64,000 bases of DNA from Daucus carota subsp. sativus (lineage: Eukaryota; Streptophyta; Magnoliopsida; Apiales; Apiaceae), in NCBI RefSeq assembly GCF_001625215.2, contig NC_030385.2, positions 44,665,598 to 44,729,597 on the forward strand, read 5' to 3'. Numbering within the stretch: position 1 is the stretch's first letter; every line of letters begins with the position of its first letter. The position numbers were made by a program, and so were the translations under genes. Below, one piece after another: positions 1 through 12,261 of the stretch. The notes beneath the pieces were generated by a model that was given only the letters and a program-made list of their open reading frames with translations, was not told where the DNA came from and searched no databases.

Positions 1-1580
1 ACTTCCGAATCATGTCAATTTACGAATGATCCTCGTAATCTCCCTCCTAACATCTTGAAATTTAAGGAGAATCGATAAGTTAATATGATATCAGAGCTCT
101 GACGAGTAAAAGAACCTGAAATCTTGAAATTTAAGGAGAATTGATAGAATTGATAAGTTAACATGGTATCGGAGCTCAGTTAAGCAAAATGACTCGAATT
201 TGATTTTCTTGGCTACTTCGAAATTCTCATAATTCATTATGTACACGAAAGCAAAATTATACCCCAGTAATTAGCGTTTGTGATCCACCCTTTGGCCTAA
301 AAATTGAATAGGGGTAGCTTAACAGCTTCTTTGCTGGTTTTGTACTCTTCGGGTTTGAATGAGACTTCACAAATTTCAGATTTTATGAATTATGATCAGA
401 AGACGAAATACATAGCGGGAAGTCACATAAAATTCAGTGTCGAATCCTGAAGATGAACACAGAACATACCGAAAGCCGACCAGATTGGCAGAGCTGAGGG
501 TAATACCTAACCAGTGTCTTCTTGCTCAGAGCCCATGAGGATATGAATCTACAGCCATGCTATGCTTCCTTTACTAGAAGAAACAAACAGAAAAGCCCAT
601 ATATGAATCACCAAGTCACTGAGACATATACCAGAACTTAAGTTTCGGCAAATTTAGCCAGGAGCAGAGGATGTTCTTCAGTAGTACTAGCTCTGTCATT
701 ATCATATCTGCTAACCCTTTTAACCATAAGTATCATTCGTCGATGATCAAGCTACAATAGCCAGAAAAATTACTAATCGGTAATCATAAAATCTTTTATT
801 AATCTGAATTCTGGCAAAGACTATTAGAAATATAAAGAAAGTAATAATATAACATATGAATCGGAGATAGATCTGTTGGGGCCGAGTCCTATTTATTAAC
901 AAAAGCTCTTGTGGGGGAGGGGATGTTTCTAATAATAAAGATGCTGTGGCCATTGAAGACAGACACTCTTTTGTACAATTTGAACCAAGAAAAATGAAAT
1001 AAACGCATTCTCTACTCTAAAGATTAAATTCCTTACATCATAAAGAAGAGAGACAATGAATCAGGAACAAAAATAAAGAACTACAAAAGTTCCTCATGGG
1101 AGAATCCTTGCGAGTCCTAAACATGTTCCCCACAATAATGTCACATGAAATGCCGCTACTGCTGCATGAACTGTCAGATCTGTAGAAGATAGAATTTTAC
1201 CTTTAAGTTCTTGTAACTTGCTTGCTACTTTATCAATATGAAGCGTTTTGCAGTTCAAGCTTACTTGGTTCATCTACCAAAACTCGGACCAGTTAAGTTC
1301 ACTATCACACATTGTTGCTGAACTTCTGATATGAATCATTGTAAAATAAGTAAGGATCAACTTTTGAACTGCACAAGGGCAGATTAGTGACTGGAGCAGA
1401 AGGCAATGATCGTCATGACTCGTGTAACCCTAAAAACTTCATTGAAAAGTGAACCTCTGAACCAAACAGAACAGAGTCTGTCGCCTTCTCTTTCATAATT
1501 AGCTCCAAAATTCTCCGCTTATCATATTGAACTCTTTCCAATTTTAATTCGTTTTTCATGCATATAAATCAAGTTGGCAA
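1..1580. other. Gene-free left edge with a retroelement-end remnant
   Basis: No convincing coding exon was found. Bases about 52-180 hold a roughly 70-bp segment twice in tandem, each copy ending in a motif close to TGGTATCAGAGC (85-96 and 164-175). That motif matches the initiator-Met tRNA primer-binding site next to the 5' LTR of many plant LTR retrotransposons, so this is best read as an old, broken LTR-element end; the family cannot be assigned. About 1400-1580 probably holds the 3' UTR of the phosphatase gene on the minus strand. Confidence 0.4.
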
Positions 1581-4500
1581 TTAATATTCACGGTTACTGT
1601 ATCCAGATCTAGATCTTAAAGGTCCTGAAGGTCTTCTCCCTTCCATGGCTTCCTTCTTTACTTGACAACTTGAGCAGAGAAAAGGACCATCCCAGGACCG
1701 CAAGTTTCTTGCATTTAATTGATCTACATGTATGGAAATACCGTCTCCCGGTTTCATCTCTACTTGACAGACTACACACATGAACAACTTGAACATGTTG
1801 CAGATTGGGTATTTTGTATCAAACCTGCAAGCCACAAAAAACTTGTATTAGCCAAGATCAAATTTGTAATGTTGACTTGTCAAGAAGAGAATGTGATTAT
1901 GGCGGGATAAAGCATTGCAACTACAGACCTTTCTGAAAGCATTGCAGATCCTTCCTCTACTAATTCCTCAACCTCATATGGTTCATTGTAATCTTTCTCC
2001 AGGACTAAAGGTGACTCGGAACTCTTTCTTCGAAACATGGATTTAAAAGCCGAAATACCCTGTTTTCTTGGTGGCGGCAAAGGACTCTTTTCTGGAGCTT
2101 GCAAGTCTACCACAATGCAGGTCGTATCATCTTTAAGTCCTCTCACTCCTACAGCTTCCTGTAGATAGGACAAAATGTCAGAAGTGGGTTTCTGACTAAT
2201 TCAGATGAGGTTATCGGTGTAAAATTTATGCGAGTAGAGGAAAGCAATCAAGTTGTAAATAAACTAAAAATATACCTTCACTATCTGAGAAGCTGCAGCA
2301 TCTGGTTGCATTCCTCGACTACACTGAAGAGTCGATTCAGCAGTTAAAGCATCCCAAACCCCATCACTTGATATGATGAGCCTACCACCACAAGAGGACA
2401 GCTGCAGAGATAGCAAAAGGATTTTCAAAAATGCTGACATGATTAACAATTGTTATCTATGTTTTCATGTTATCCTAGAAAACTAGCACACAGTAAGAGG
2501 ACAATTCTACACAAATCCGTGGAGTCCAATTCCAGGTATTACCAACACTGTACGCAAGCACGGGCTTTTAAAGAATTTGTGCTTTAGATAAACATACTGA
2601 GAATTGAATTTTTCTTAAGTGGTGCAGAATATCAGAAATCTTGGTAAACTCAGGTATACAATAATTGCCCAGCAACAGGAAAGCTTCAGCAATGTCATAA
2701 TGGGATTTTCATATTAAAGAAACTGAGAAACATCCAATATGAGAAATGTTCAGGAGATATATCTGAAAGGTAACTTCAGGAAACAGTTTGGAATAAGTAA
2801 CACCATTTTTCGTATTTTACCCATTAATAAATGCAAGAAACATATTCAATCTGGGAGAGAAATGATTAATTGATCATGGCATGGAATGAGGTTAGAATGA
2901 CAACTTATTTCCAAACATATAGTGAGGTACTCCTCAATATAAAATTAAGTAGCTTTTGTCAAACTGACAGTGTGAAGTTAATAGATGGAAACATATAAAG
3001 ATTGCATGAAAGATAATGTACATGAACAGAGACAGATAGGTAACAAACCTTCACTTGTTTTACATAAGGCACAGGAACAATGAACTCGCCAACATCCATA
3101 TCTCCAATAGACCGTGAAAGGCACAACCCGCCAGGCCAACATCTCAGAGGACCAATCTACAATAAAACAATTTTAGTAACTACATGTATAATGTATTCAC
3201 GAACCAAATCTATCTTAACTTAATAGTGTATATCGAAATTTAGAAAAAGGCAATGCAAAGGAGGATCATTTCTATGAGACAAAGTATACTTGTGTTGCCT
3301 TTTAACTTTGCTTAAAACATATAGATTATTCGTTTTACAGTATGTCATTAGCACAATTTCGGAAAACTTACTTGTGTACCACCACCGGTATTAAGGCGAC
3401 CAACCTCGGCACCACATGCAGTAATACGCGCCCTCCTGATAATGGTGAAATTATAAGAAACCTATTCATAAAGCCTCTAAAGATGATAATATCAAGTATA
3501 GCAATAAAGGAAATATATGTTAACTTACTCTTCTTCATTGCATTCGAGTCTATGATCAGCTGACAGATGGTAAATTTTCCCGTCTGCAGATTCAAGGACG
3601 CAACGAGAATCACCAACTGATGCTACTGTTACTATCCATCCTTCAATTATTACAAAGGTTACAGTTGTTCCTGAAGTTTGTGCTGATAGGTAAATAATAA
3701 AAGAAAAGTTAGCGGCGTCTATAAATATCAAGAGATAAAACAAACACATCCAACAGGAAATGAGAAAATATAATAGGTATCTATGTTTCCAAGTACTTCT
3801 CAGTTCTCAGTTATCTTTATGTTGAAGTGGACCAATTATACCTCTATTGCTAGATAGCTAACAAGTTTAAACAAGTTCCCTAAGCTTAAAAGTTTGATTG
3901 ATGATACAACAGGCAGAAGCATGTTGAAATTAAAATAAATCCATCAGATCTAGCACGTTTTCTGTTCATGTCAATGATTTTACCATGCCTGCTGTCTTAA
4001 AATGTTCTGTGTAGCAACTTTTGAGCATAAGACTGTATTTGAATCGGCTGATATCATTTCAGCATCAAACAAAGTATACAAAGTATCTAACTGTATCATA
4101 TATTCAGATGAAAGTAAAGCATACATGAACGAAGTATACAAAGTATCTAACTGCATCAAATATTCAGATGAAAGTAAAGCTTAGAAATGAATGAAGCATA
4201 CAAAGTATCTAACTGCATCAAATATTCAGATGAAAGCTTAGACATGAAGCTAATTCACTTTTCTGAGGATCAAACAGAATTAAGCAGGGAGAAAGTACAT
4301 ACCTTTCCCTTGGAAGTCCTTGTCCGTTTTCACAAAACCTGCAACCAATGCCCGTGGTAATGCTGAAATCCATTCGTCCCTATTTAGATTTGGTGGTATA
4401 GCACCCAAAACGTTATTTAAGAGATTTTCCTTGGTGTATATAGCAGCTGCAGATCCATTGTGACCATCAAACAGCTGCAAAGAAAAAAATATAAGAAACA

Positions 4501-5233
4501 AAACAAGCTTAAGATTGGTTCATCTGCAAGGCACTATAGCACTGCTGAAATAATCCAGTACCAGTTTTATGTATATAAACAAACCCAACACAAAATTGAC
4601 AAGGAAAAGGAAAATATCAGTGATTTGATATGCGCATGTGAATGGCATGAAAGTGTCCAGAAATAATAAGAAACAGAGACGAGAGATAAACTAAATATTG
4701 ACTCTCACGCATTCTCAGTTTACTGAATTAAATTTAGAAAATTGGGCACTTCCATTTAATTCATAAATAACAGTGTTTACGTTTATAATTAGTTGTTTAC
4801 AAATGATTATAGCTCTTCGTGTTTTATATAACTTATAAAAGGAGGCTTCATGGAAGTCTTTCCTAAAAGCAACTAATAACTGTGTGATGTTTACGGAGGC
4901 ATCATTATTGATCAGCCTCAAATTAGATTTAACGGGAAATTCTTTGTGCACTAGTCAGTCAGCAGACATATAAGCAGTTGCCATCAAACCAAAACGCAGA
5001 GACTGAAAACAGATTTGGGAATCAAAACATACCCCAAAGACATGATATGTGGTAACATCATCTCCTAATATACGTTGACATTCTGTCTTGATTAGTGTAA
5101 AGTCCTCGCCTTTCTTGCTGTGGTTAGCCTGGCCATACAAGACTTCCGGCTTTTCAATTTTTTCACTAGCCACTTCCCGCTTAAGGAGCAAAGAGAGTGG
5201 GATAGTTTGATGTTCACCCTTTACCAACGACAT
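1581..5233 (-). CDS. Protein phosphatase 2C, plant PP2C 5/12/15-like
   Basis: Mn/Mg-dependent Ser/Thr phosphatase. Eight coding exons on the minus strand: 5233-5033, 4474-4303, 3682-3529, 3435-3372, 3156-3049, 2401-2276, 2158-1929 and 1824-1581, giving 432 residues, close to the family length as I recall it. All junctions are GT-AG and in frame. Visible PP2C motifs are DGHNG (residues 70-74), VGDSR (147-151), SADHR, LCLSRSIGD (about 208-216), SSDGVWD (metal Asp 246) and DDTT (285-288). The usual early RxxMED motif is replaced by KKGEDF, as in the Arabidopsis PP2C 5/12/15 clade (remembered alignment). The C-terminal about 130 residues lie outside the catalytic fold and carry CVVC (368-371) and CSSC (402-405), a possible zinc site. 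A 5' UTR intron (5257-5799) is likely. The substrate is unknown. Confidence 0.92.
4071..4250. repeat. 60-bp tandem repeat, three copies, in PP2C intron 2
   Basis: Copies begin near 4071, 4131 and 4193 (period 60-62 bp). Each contains TACAAAGTATCTAACTG followed by TATTCAGATGAAAG. The array lies wholly inside the intron between coding exons 2 and 3. An open frame across it is only a by-product of the repeat. Confidence 0.85.
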
Positions 5234-7300
5234 ATTCCTCCCTCCAATCCACCCTACTGTATATATAAAATCAAAATGTTCTTCCGCAGGCAGAAATTAA
5301 AATCTCAAAAGCAAATCCAACTAGTCCTTTCTCCGTGATCAACTCAAGCAAATCCAGTGAAGTCCTAAACAAAACAATAATTCACACATGTTATGTACAG
5401 AAACACATTAATCACTTTGTACAATTTCCATTCTTCCTCCATTCCATGCATACCAATTTAAACTCCAATTAAATGCATCATTTTGCGAATATATGTACAT
5501 TTTTCCTCGTATACAAAGCTTGTTTCCCTTTCATTTTTTCGGTCTTCCCTCTGACATACTCATCTCCAGACTTAAATTTTGTTCCCAATTTTTCATTTCA
5601 TTCCGTCCAGACAGAACATAAAATTCAAGTGAACCGACAAACAATGATCAAAGCATGTAGCACATGTGTGTGTGTCATCAAATAATGTACTTGCACACAG
5701 ATGCAAAACTAACTAAACATATATTCTTGAAACATTAGACTCAAAAACAAGAATGAATATAAAAATGCAGCAGCAGCAGCAGCAGCAGAAAACATGTACC
5801 TTATTCAGAAGAGTTTGAGAACTGAAGTGATGCAGATCCTGATGATGTTTTACTCTGTAGATGACTTTTGGCTGATCAGAACTTGGATTCTTGTACAAAA
5901 GAGATAAGAGCAAGAAAGGAGAAAGATATATGTAAGTGGGAACTTGATAGCTGTCTGTAGTAACATGTTAGTTTTCTTTTCTTTTCTGTTGCTGATGAGA
6001 TGTCCATAATGCACCGTTTTCCTTTTTTATCATTATTTTTTCGGTCAGCCGCGTTATGTATGTTTTTTCCCATTTTTCTATTCTGAATTTGTTTTCGGTC
6101 TTGGTCGGGTTCTTGTCATACGTACGATGTAGTATATTATCGGTGATCTTTTCCGCTGAATTCCATTAACACTGGCTTTTACTGAAAATTAGGAAACTAA
6201 TGTTTTTTTCAGCGAAAAATTCACTCATTATGAGATTTTTACCATCCAGTGAATTTTTCCGCTGGTTATAATCGATTGTTGTGGATCATTACTCGTTTAT
6301 TTCGAAAGAAAAAACTGTTTATTTCGAAAAATAAACTATATTCAAAATTCAGACCTATACAGTGATATAGGAAATATATCGAATATGTTTAATTTTGTTT
6401 ATGTCAAAAATATATGGAGTGCTGATTTGATTTTTCTCGGACATGTACTTAGAAATTACGTCCGGGAAGACGGTGAATTGAAATAAGCGTGGATTAAAGT
6501 TAACAAAAAGATCGTTTGGGTGAGTTTAAAATAAGTGTTTCTTGATTAAAATAAAAAAATTGAAGTAGAAGTTAGAAGCAAATTAAAACTTATAAGTGAT
6601 TAAAGTGTTTGAGAAATAAGCAGAAACTCCGAAGCAAAAGTTAGCATTCCTAACTTTTTATAAATGCTTCTTGACTTTTTAAACAAACGATACAAATAAG
6701 TGTTTTTAACTTATAAACCAGAAACCCGGCTTTTAAGCCGGAAACAAACACCCCAAAGCCGACTTAAGGCGGCCAATTAGAAGAATTGATTAAGCAAATG
6801 ACAGTATTAGTGGCTGTGGGCTTCTATGTTCGGACTGGAACGCGGCAATTACGGAGGACCCAATTTGAAGACAGCTAGCTAGCATTTCTTCAAATGGGCT
6901 AAGTTCAAAAAGTCGCATTGAAAAGTTCTACGATCACATTACCACTAAACTTATGCACAAATAACATAATTAACATGTTAAATATTGTCAAATCTATCAT
7001 TATAATTCTTTTGACAAATTATAATAAAGTAATGCAAAGTACAAGCATAGCTTATACTGCAGAACTTTGCCTTTCATAATATTGTCTAGACTAATAATAA
7101 ACCAGGATTAATCTTAAATAAGCTTCCTGAACAAGAGGGCTCATTATAAGATTACAAAATATCAGGTCAATTAGATACAATTATATAATAATAATATCAT
7201 GTTCAAATATTCTGATAATTTCTTCCAGCCCAGCTACAGCTTATCATCCTGCCATGGAAAATAATGCAGGACTTATCAGAATTTGAAACACATATACAAT
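5234..7300. other. 5' UTR, 5' UTR intron and promoter side of the PP2C gene; no other gene
   Basis: On the minus strand a good donor (AAG/GTACATG at 5800/5799) and acceptor (TATACAG at about 5263-5257) flank a probable 5' UTR intron, leaving a short UTR piece 5256-5234 before the ATG. Seven CAG units (CTG on the sense strand) lie at 5768-5788, ten bases inside that intron. Bases about 6500-6770 start with GTTTGGGTGAG and end with AACAAACACCCCAAA, suggesting an old hAT-type MITE. The rest is AT-rich and unremarkable. Confidence 0.5.
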
Positions 7301-7505
7301 CAGGGGCGGATCTAGGATTCAAATCTTGGGGCATCAAACATATTTTCGGAAAATACCTGTATATTTTTAAATTTTGTGGGGACACTTTTATGATTTTGTA
7401 AATTTTAAAATAGTAAAAAAATGTCAAAAAATAATAATTTAGGAGGATATGTGTCCTTCCTGCCTCTTACTAGATCTGTCCATGCCTCTTACTAGATCCG
7501 TCCCC
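7301..7505. mobile_element. hAT-type MITE (CAGGGGCGGATC termini)
   Basis: It starts CAGGGGCGGATCTAGGATT and ends with TAGATCCGTCCCCG, an inverted match typical of non-autonomous hAT elements. The flanking 8-mers TATACAAT and TATATAGT are only partly alike, so the target duplication is decayed. The last part holds a short repeat (CTCTTACTAGATC twice). No coding capacity. Confidence 0.65.
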
Positions 7506-7653
7506 GTATATAGTTGCCAGATTCATATGACTAGTGGAATAACAAATGTGCATAAATGTTTGACCCTATTATTCTGCAAATAATGACAAGAAACAGAGCA
7601 AGAATTGATACAGAAATGAAAATGTACCTGGAGAATTACTCTAATACTAGTTC

Positions 7654-9632
7654 TCAGATGTCTGCGGCATCCAAGGCCTCCATATTGTCACCCTTTTCAT
7701 AAGCATTCACCCTTATAATGTACACCTGCGGATAATAATGTAGATGGTTAAGGTCTCTGTGGGAGTCAGAATAGAAAAACGACGACAATTTGGTAATTTG
7801 AGAGTTGCAGTTCTGACCTTAAATGTAAGAGGTCGAATCAACTGAAACACTAATGCATCACCATCTACCAATCCATGATCGATAGAAAATCCTCTCCATC
7901 CGCCACTGAGTCCTGCTTTGCGCGCTAAGTAAACAGTTAAACACTCTTCCCCCTCCTCGTCTATCAATGTGATGGTAGCATCATTCTTGGGGAGGTGAGT
8001 CCTACACCAGGAATTTGGAAGACCCTATATGCATCCAAATTCATCAATTCAGTATAAGCGCCCCAGTGAGAGCGGAACAATATAATAATGCCAACTAGTC
8101 ATCTAGTGTTCTCCAGCAACAATGATCCTCTAAAGAAGCACTAATATTGTCTTTACTAGCTAGTCTGCTAATTGTTCTTCGTAAGCTATAACAATGATCT
8201 ATACACGTAATTAATCTCATTGAAATGCAATTTGTGCTACCCTTATCAATAAAATTTATAAATAAATTAGTGGGAGAGGACAAAGATTTTCAAGCATGTA
8301 ACCCAAAACAGGGGAAAAAAAAGGTCTGAATTCAACAATTGACGCAAGAAGTACTGGCGGATTCTCAAAAACAACATTCACAAAAAAAAATCTCTAAATA
8401 TGCAAGTACATTGCCGAACATTCATTGAAATGATAGCATGAAATGTAAATTAGCGTAAAACTCATCCTCCCCTACTCCGATCACGAGTAAAACATATCGG
8501 ATATGAGCATACCAGCCAAAATCCACCAGTGGTATGAGACTGGAGCATAGGCTTAACAAAAGTAGGATAATCATTGCCAAGACTAACTTCCAATTCCTCC
8601 GCCTTGTATGTTGCAGCTGCCCTAGCTTCATCCGATGCATAAACCCGATTTGCCAAATCCTTACGCGAATATTTGAAGTACCTACACATAAACCCCCAGT
8701 CCATCAACAAAAATCTGAAGGAAAAAAAGAGAGCACAAAACAGATACCAAAAAATGACAGTACTAATGAAAAATCAAAAGTACCTTCTCGGCAAATCAGG
8801 ACGTTCATAAGTAACCTGATATCAGATAAAATAACAGATTATGAGAAACTTGAAAAACAGATTTTTAAAAAAAACAAAACTAATCAGTTAATCGGGAAAA
8901 AATAAATTGTACATACGACTTCTCGGTACACAGGGGCAGGCTTGTTAACAAAACGGCCCGATCTTCTCACCTCTACAACTTCTGTTTTCTTAACCCTCTT
9001 CATCTGCACATTACACATAAGAACCTCAATAAATAATTAAATTATTTTTCCGATCCCAACATAGCAGAACTTCAGCCTAGGGGCATCCACTTATCATCAA
9101 GATTTAACAGAAGACGTGAACAAAAACAAACAAACTCAAATTCAGGTACCGGAGTTGATTTACTCATAAAAACCTCGATGAATAATTGAATTATTTTTCT
9201 GGTCCCAACATAACACAGATACGTAGATAAATATCGAGATTTAACAGAACACGTAAACAAGAAAAAAAACCCAAAAAAATTCAGGTACCGGAGTTGGTTT
9301 ACTCATAAAAATCTCGATAAATAATCAGATTAATTTCCGGTCCCAACATAACACCGACACCTAAATAAAATAAAATACTCCAACACGAGGATATTTAGCC
9401 ATCGAGATTTAACAGAACACGTAAATAAAAACAAACAAAACCAAAAGAGAAATAAAGATACCGGAGAGGACTTAGGGGGTTTAGGAGAGGGTTTAAGAGC
9501 CAAAGAGAGGCGAGGAAGCTTCAACTCTTCCAGTTTCTTTCTATTCTCTTCCATTCTTTTTCGACGTAGCTCCTCATAAGCAGACCCTGAAGCTGCTGAT
9601 TTCGATTCATTCTTCGCTTTAGGCATCACCAT
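7654..9632 (-). CDS. B3 domain-containing protein (At3g19184/At5g42700-like)
   Basis: Likely nuclear DNA-binding protein. Six exons on the minus strand: 9632-9462, 9003-8917, 8815-8784, 8681-8513, 8024-7818 and 7725-7654, total 245 residues. Start: the ATG at 9632 opens MVMPKAKNESK; the codon two triplets upstream is GTG. The N-terminus is rich in Lys, Glu and Arg (EELRRKRMEENRKKLEEL) and probably helical, followed by a basic stretch (MKRVKKTEVVEVRRSGR). The B3 fold covers exons 4-6, from about EVSLGNDYPTFVKPML through FWLGLPNSWCRTHLP and EEGEECLTVYLARKAGLSGG to VYIIR. This layout matches the plant B3 subgroup that lacks auxin-response domains. Target DNA is unknown. Intron 1 contains a repeat that copies the exon 1 donor (separate entry). 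Confidence 0.9.
9016..9480. repeat. Three-fold repeat of about 140-150 bp spanning the exon 1 donor of the B3 gene
   Basis: Units anchored on CATAA(A/G)AACCTC-type sequence begin at 9016, 9165 and 9304 (spacing 149 and 139). Each is followed by a GATCCCAACATA or GGTCCCAACATA block. Two units carry GGTACCGGAGTTG; the third carries the real exon 1 boundary, read on + as GATACCGGAGAGG. On the minus strand each unit therefore holds a CCG/GTA junction like the true 5' splice site. Confidence 0.75.
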
Positions 9633-9639
9633 TTTCACC

Positions 9640-10530
9640 GCAGATGAGGCTGAGCAACAAGAAGCAATTCAAATAAGGGGGGAAATAAAATGAGAGAGAG
9701 GTGAGGTAAAAAGCAGGGTAATAAATAATGAAGAGAATAAATAGAATGAGAATATGAGATAAAGATTTGATATATTTTAGTTCCGTACGACGCTTTTACT
9801 GCGAGTCGACCGTTGGATTTGCACTGTTAATTTGGGTTTTTACAGTGTGCAGGGTGAAGTTAACCAGCAGTTAGTTTAGGAGTCTGGGTTTATCTCGATT
9901 AGTGTGTCGATTCGAAATTAAATAATTGTTTATTGTTTTAGTGGGCGGATGTTACTGTTTCGTCTGTAAAATAGCTAATTGAAATAATTATTTGGTAACT
10001 CGAATATGAAATTTATGGTTTTTCGAATTGTTTTTTGAATTGTTTTTCGAATGGTTTTTCGAATTGTTAATTACCCTAGTTATCAAACATATTATTATGA
10101 GATTTTTTAATTAAAACGTTAATATGATTGAGACCGGCGTTAACCTCAATTGATCAACTCATATAATTTGAGAGTGGCTTATTTAAAAGAAAATTAATAA
10201 GTCTGTTATTTTCCATTAACTATATTTAATAATTAAATTAAATTCATCTGTCTAACTAATCAAATATAAATTGCTCGCAATGCTACTTGAAAAATTGTTA
10301 AAACCGAAATCCGTTACAATTTTTATGTGAATGCGGGGGTAAATATTATCGTGTCAAAGAAATGAGAGAAATAACAGTACAACTTTGACGATAAAGGTTA
10401 CAGTGACCGGAAGAGTCACTTGGCTAGAGAGGCCACCCTTCTGTTGGTCTGTGACAACTGATGGCAGAAGAATGTGCATAGTGGTGTATTGGTGAAGCAG
10501 TGAAGATAATGCAGTTCCATTTGCCAGCTT
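9640..10530. other. Spacer between the B3 gene promoter and the FLDH-like gene 3' end
   Basis: No gene seen. About 9640-9780 would be the promoter and 5' UTR side of the minus-strand B3 gene. About 10400-10530 is the probable 3' UTR of the FLDH-like gene and matches the 3' flank of the second FLDH-like gene near 13030-13180 (shared TTGGTCTGTGACAACTGAT), so the tandem duplication included 3' sequence. Confidence 0.5.
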
Positions 10531-12261
10531 CTAATATTTTATCATTCCCAAGCTCTTCAACCAGGGAAGTACCTCTCCCAGACCTTCTTTCAAACTCCGA
10601 GGCTTATAATCCAGTTCTTTCTCTGCCTTGTCGCAAGAGTAAGCCCATTGATGTCTAACAACATTCACAGTCTGCATTAAGAAAACGCGTGAATGGTAAG
10701 TTTTAACCGATACACAAATGAGAAAGGGGAACTAAAAGCAGAAGACGGAAAATTATTTTATGCAGTACTCAGTAGGGTTCCTCATTAGTTTGCAGAAGGA
10801 AATATAACTAATTTTTCTGATCAGATGCCTTAACCAAGTTGTAGTGTGAGCAAAAAATAATTGACACGGCTATATAAAACCACTTAGTACATACCGGAGG
10901 GCTGATAATGGGGAGTGTTCCCATTATTTTCGATGCAAAAACTGATAGCCATCCATAAGCCTCGATCACCAATAAAGGAATGCTAAACCGAGGTTTTCCA
11001 GTCCCAGAAATAGTAGCACAGATATCAAAAACTTGCATGAATGATGCATTTTCTCCGGTAAGAAGATATCTTTCACCAGGCCGGCCTTTATTAAGAGCTG
11101 CTAGATGTCCTTGTACCACATCGTCGACATGGCTGAAAGAAACCTTATCTGCTCCCTGGCCTATATACCCAGGTAAGCGCCAATTAAACCGTTCAATGAT
11201 CTGACATGAACAGATTCATTATTCAATTTTTGGCATACAGAGTGAATGCAGATTCATTATTCAATTAATATTTAGTAATCAGAGTAAAAATTGTGCAAAT
11301 ATAATGCATTGAATATTGTAGTAGTATTTGCAAATATCACAGGCAGCAAAATGTGGATATCTCATCAAAGCAGCTAGAAAATTTACCAAGCGAGCAACAA
11401 TATTTCCAGTAGTGACTTTGCCGGGACCATAAATAAGTCCAGGATACAGAGGTATAATAGGCACTCCTTCAGATGCAGCATCCAGAGCCATCTTATCAGC
11501 AATAACTTTTGATTTCTCATACTCAGTACAAAAGTAGTTGCCTGAATGAATCTGAACACAGACGTTGATACTCACACGATCAGTAACATAGCCAATTAAT
11601 TAAAATGATTAATGAAATATTCACAGACACAAAACTGATAGATTTACTACCTGACTCTCGTCTGCAACATAGCCATCAGTTGAGCCTAAAGCAAAAAAGG
11701 AGGAAGTGTATATTATCTTCTCTATCGTCCCCGTCTCTTTGAATGCTTTCAGCACATTTTTCAAACCTCCAACATTAACCTGTCATTTCAAGACTTAAAT
11801 TACTTGGATCTCATAGTAATCATTCATTATATTAAAACACAAAGGAGCTTCATTAACATAGGAACATCTCTGGTAGAACAAAATTCAAAAGCAGCTTCCT
11901 GCGCCACTTTTTCTAAAAGAGTGTCATCAAACACGGATTTAAGAGTCCAATCATAAACACGCTACACAAAGTAAATATAATATCTTACAGCTATGAAAAT
12001 GGAAGGATCCGGATGCCAAGGCTCGACGATGGCAGCTGAATGGAAAATGATCTGACAGCCAGAGGCGGCGACAAGTAGAGAACTATAGTCTGTAACATCT
12101 CCATAGGAGAACTCAATATTTTCATCTAAAGGCAGAGAGGAGACATCACTAGTTGGACGGACAAAAGCACGGACAGAATGGCCTTGAGCGAGTAAGGCGT
12201 GGCAGAGCCTTCCGCCTAAGTACCCTGAAGCTCCTGTCACCAACACCTTCATCTTCTTCAT
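10531..12261 (-). CDS. FLDH: NAD(P)-dependent farnesol dehydrogenase-like reductase, copy 1
   Basis: Extended short-chain dehydrogenase/reductase resembling Arabidopsis FLDH (At4g33360), which oxidises farnesol to farnesal; dihydroflavonol reductases are more distant kin. Exons on the minus strand: 12261-11989, 11779-11651, 11551-11387, 11200-10895 and 10671-10531, giving 337 residues. The Rossmann motif TGASGYLGG starts at residue 9 (GxxGxxG at G10, G13, G16). The catalytic set is Ser in YTSSFF (S117/S118) and YEKSK (Y145, K149). PGLIYGPGK and FSHVDDVV are family landmarks. A hydrophobic stretch (IEAYGWLSVFASKIMGTL) near residue 270 could associate with membrane. It sits in tandem with copy 2. 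The alternative start at codon 4 (MKVLV) cannot be excluded. Substrate assignment is from family only. Confidence 0.9.

Noticed and set aside
4002-4184. Open frame in PP2C intron 2
   Set aside because: It lies in a 60-bp tandem repeat inside an intron.
8534-8905. 123-codon plus-strand frame across B3 exons 3 and 4
   Set aside because: Antisense shadow of the B3 gene with lysine/asparagine-rich intron translation.
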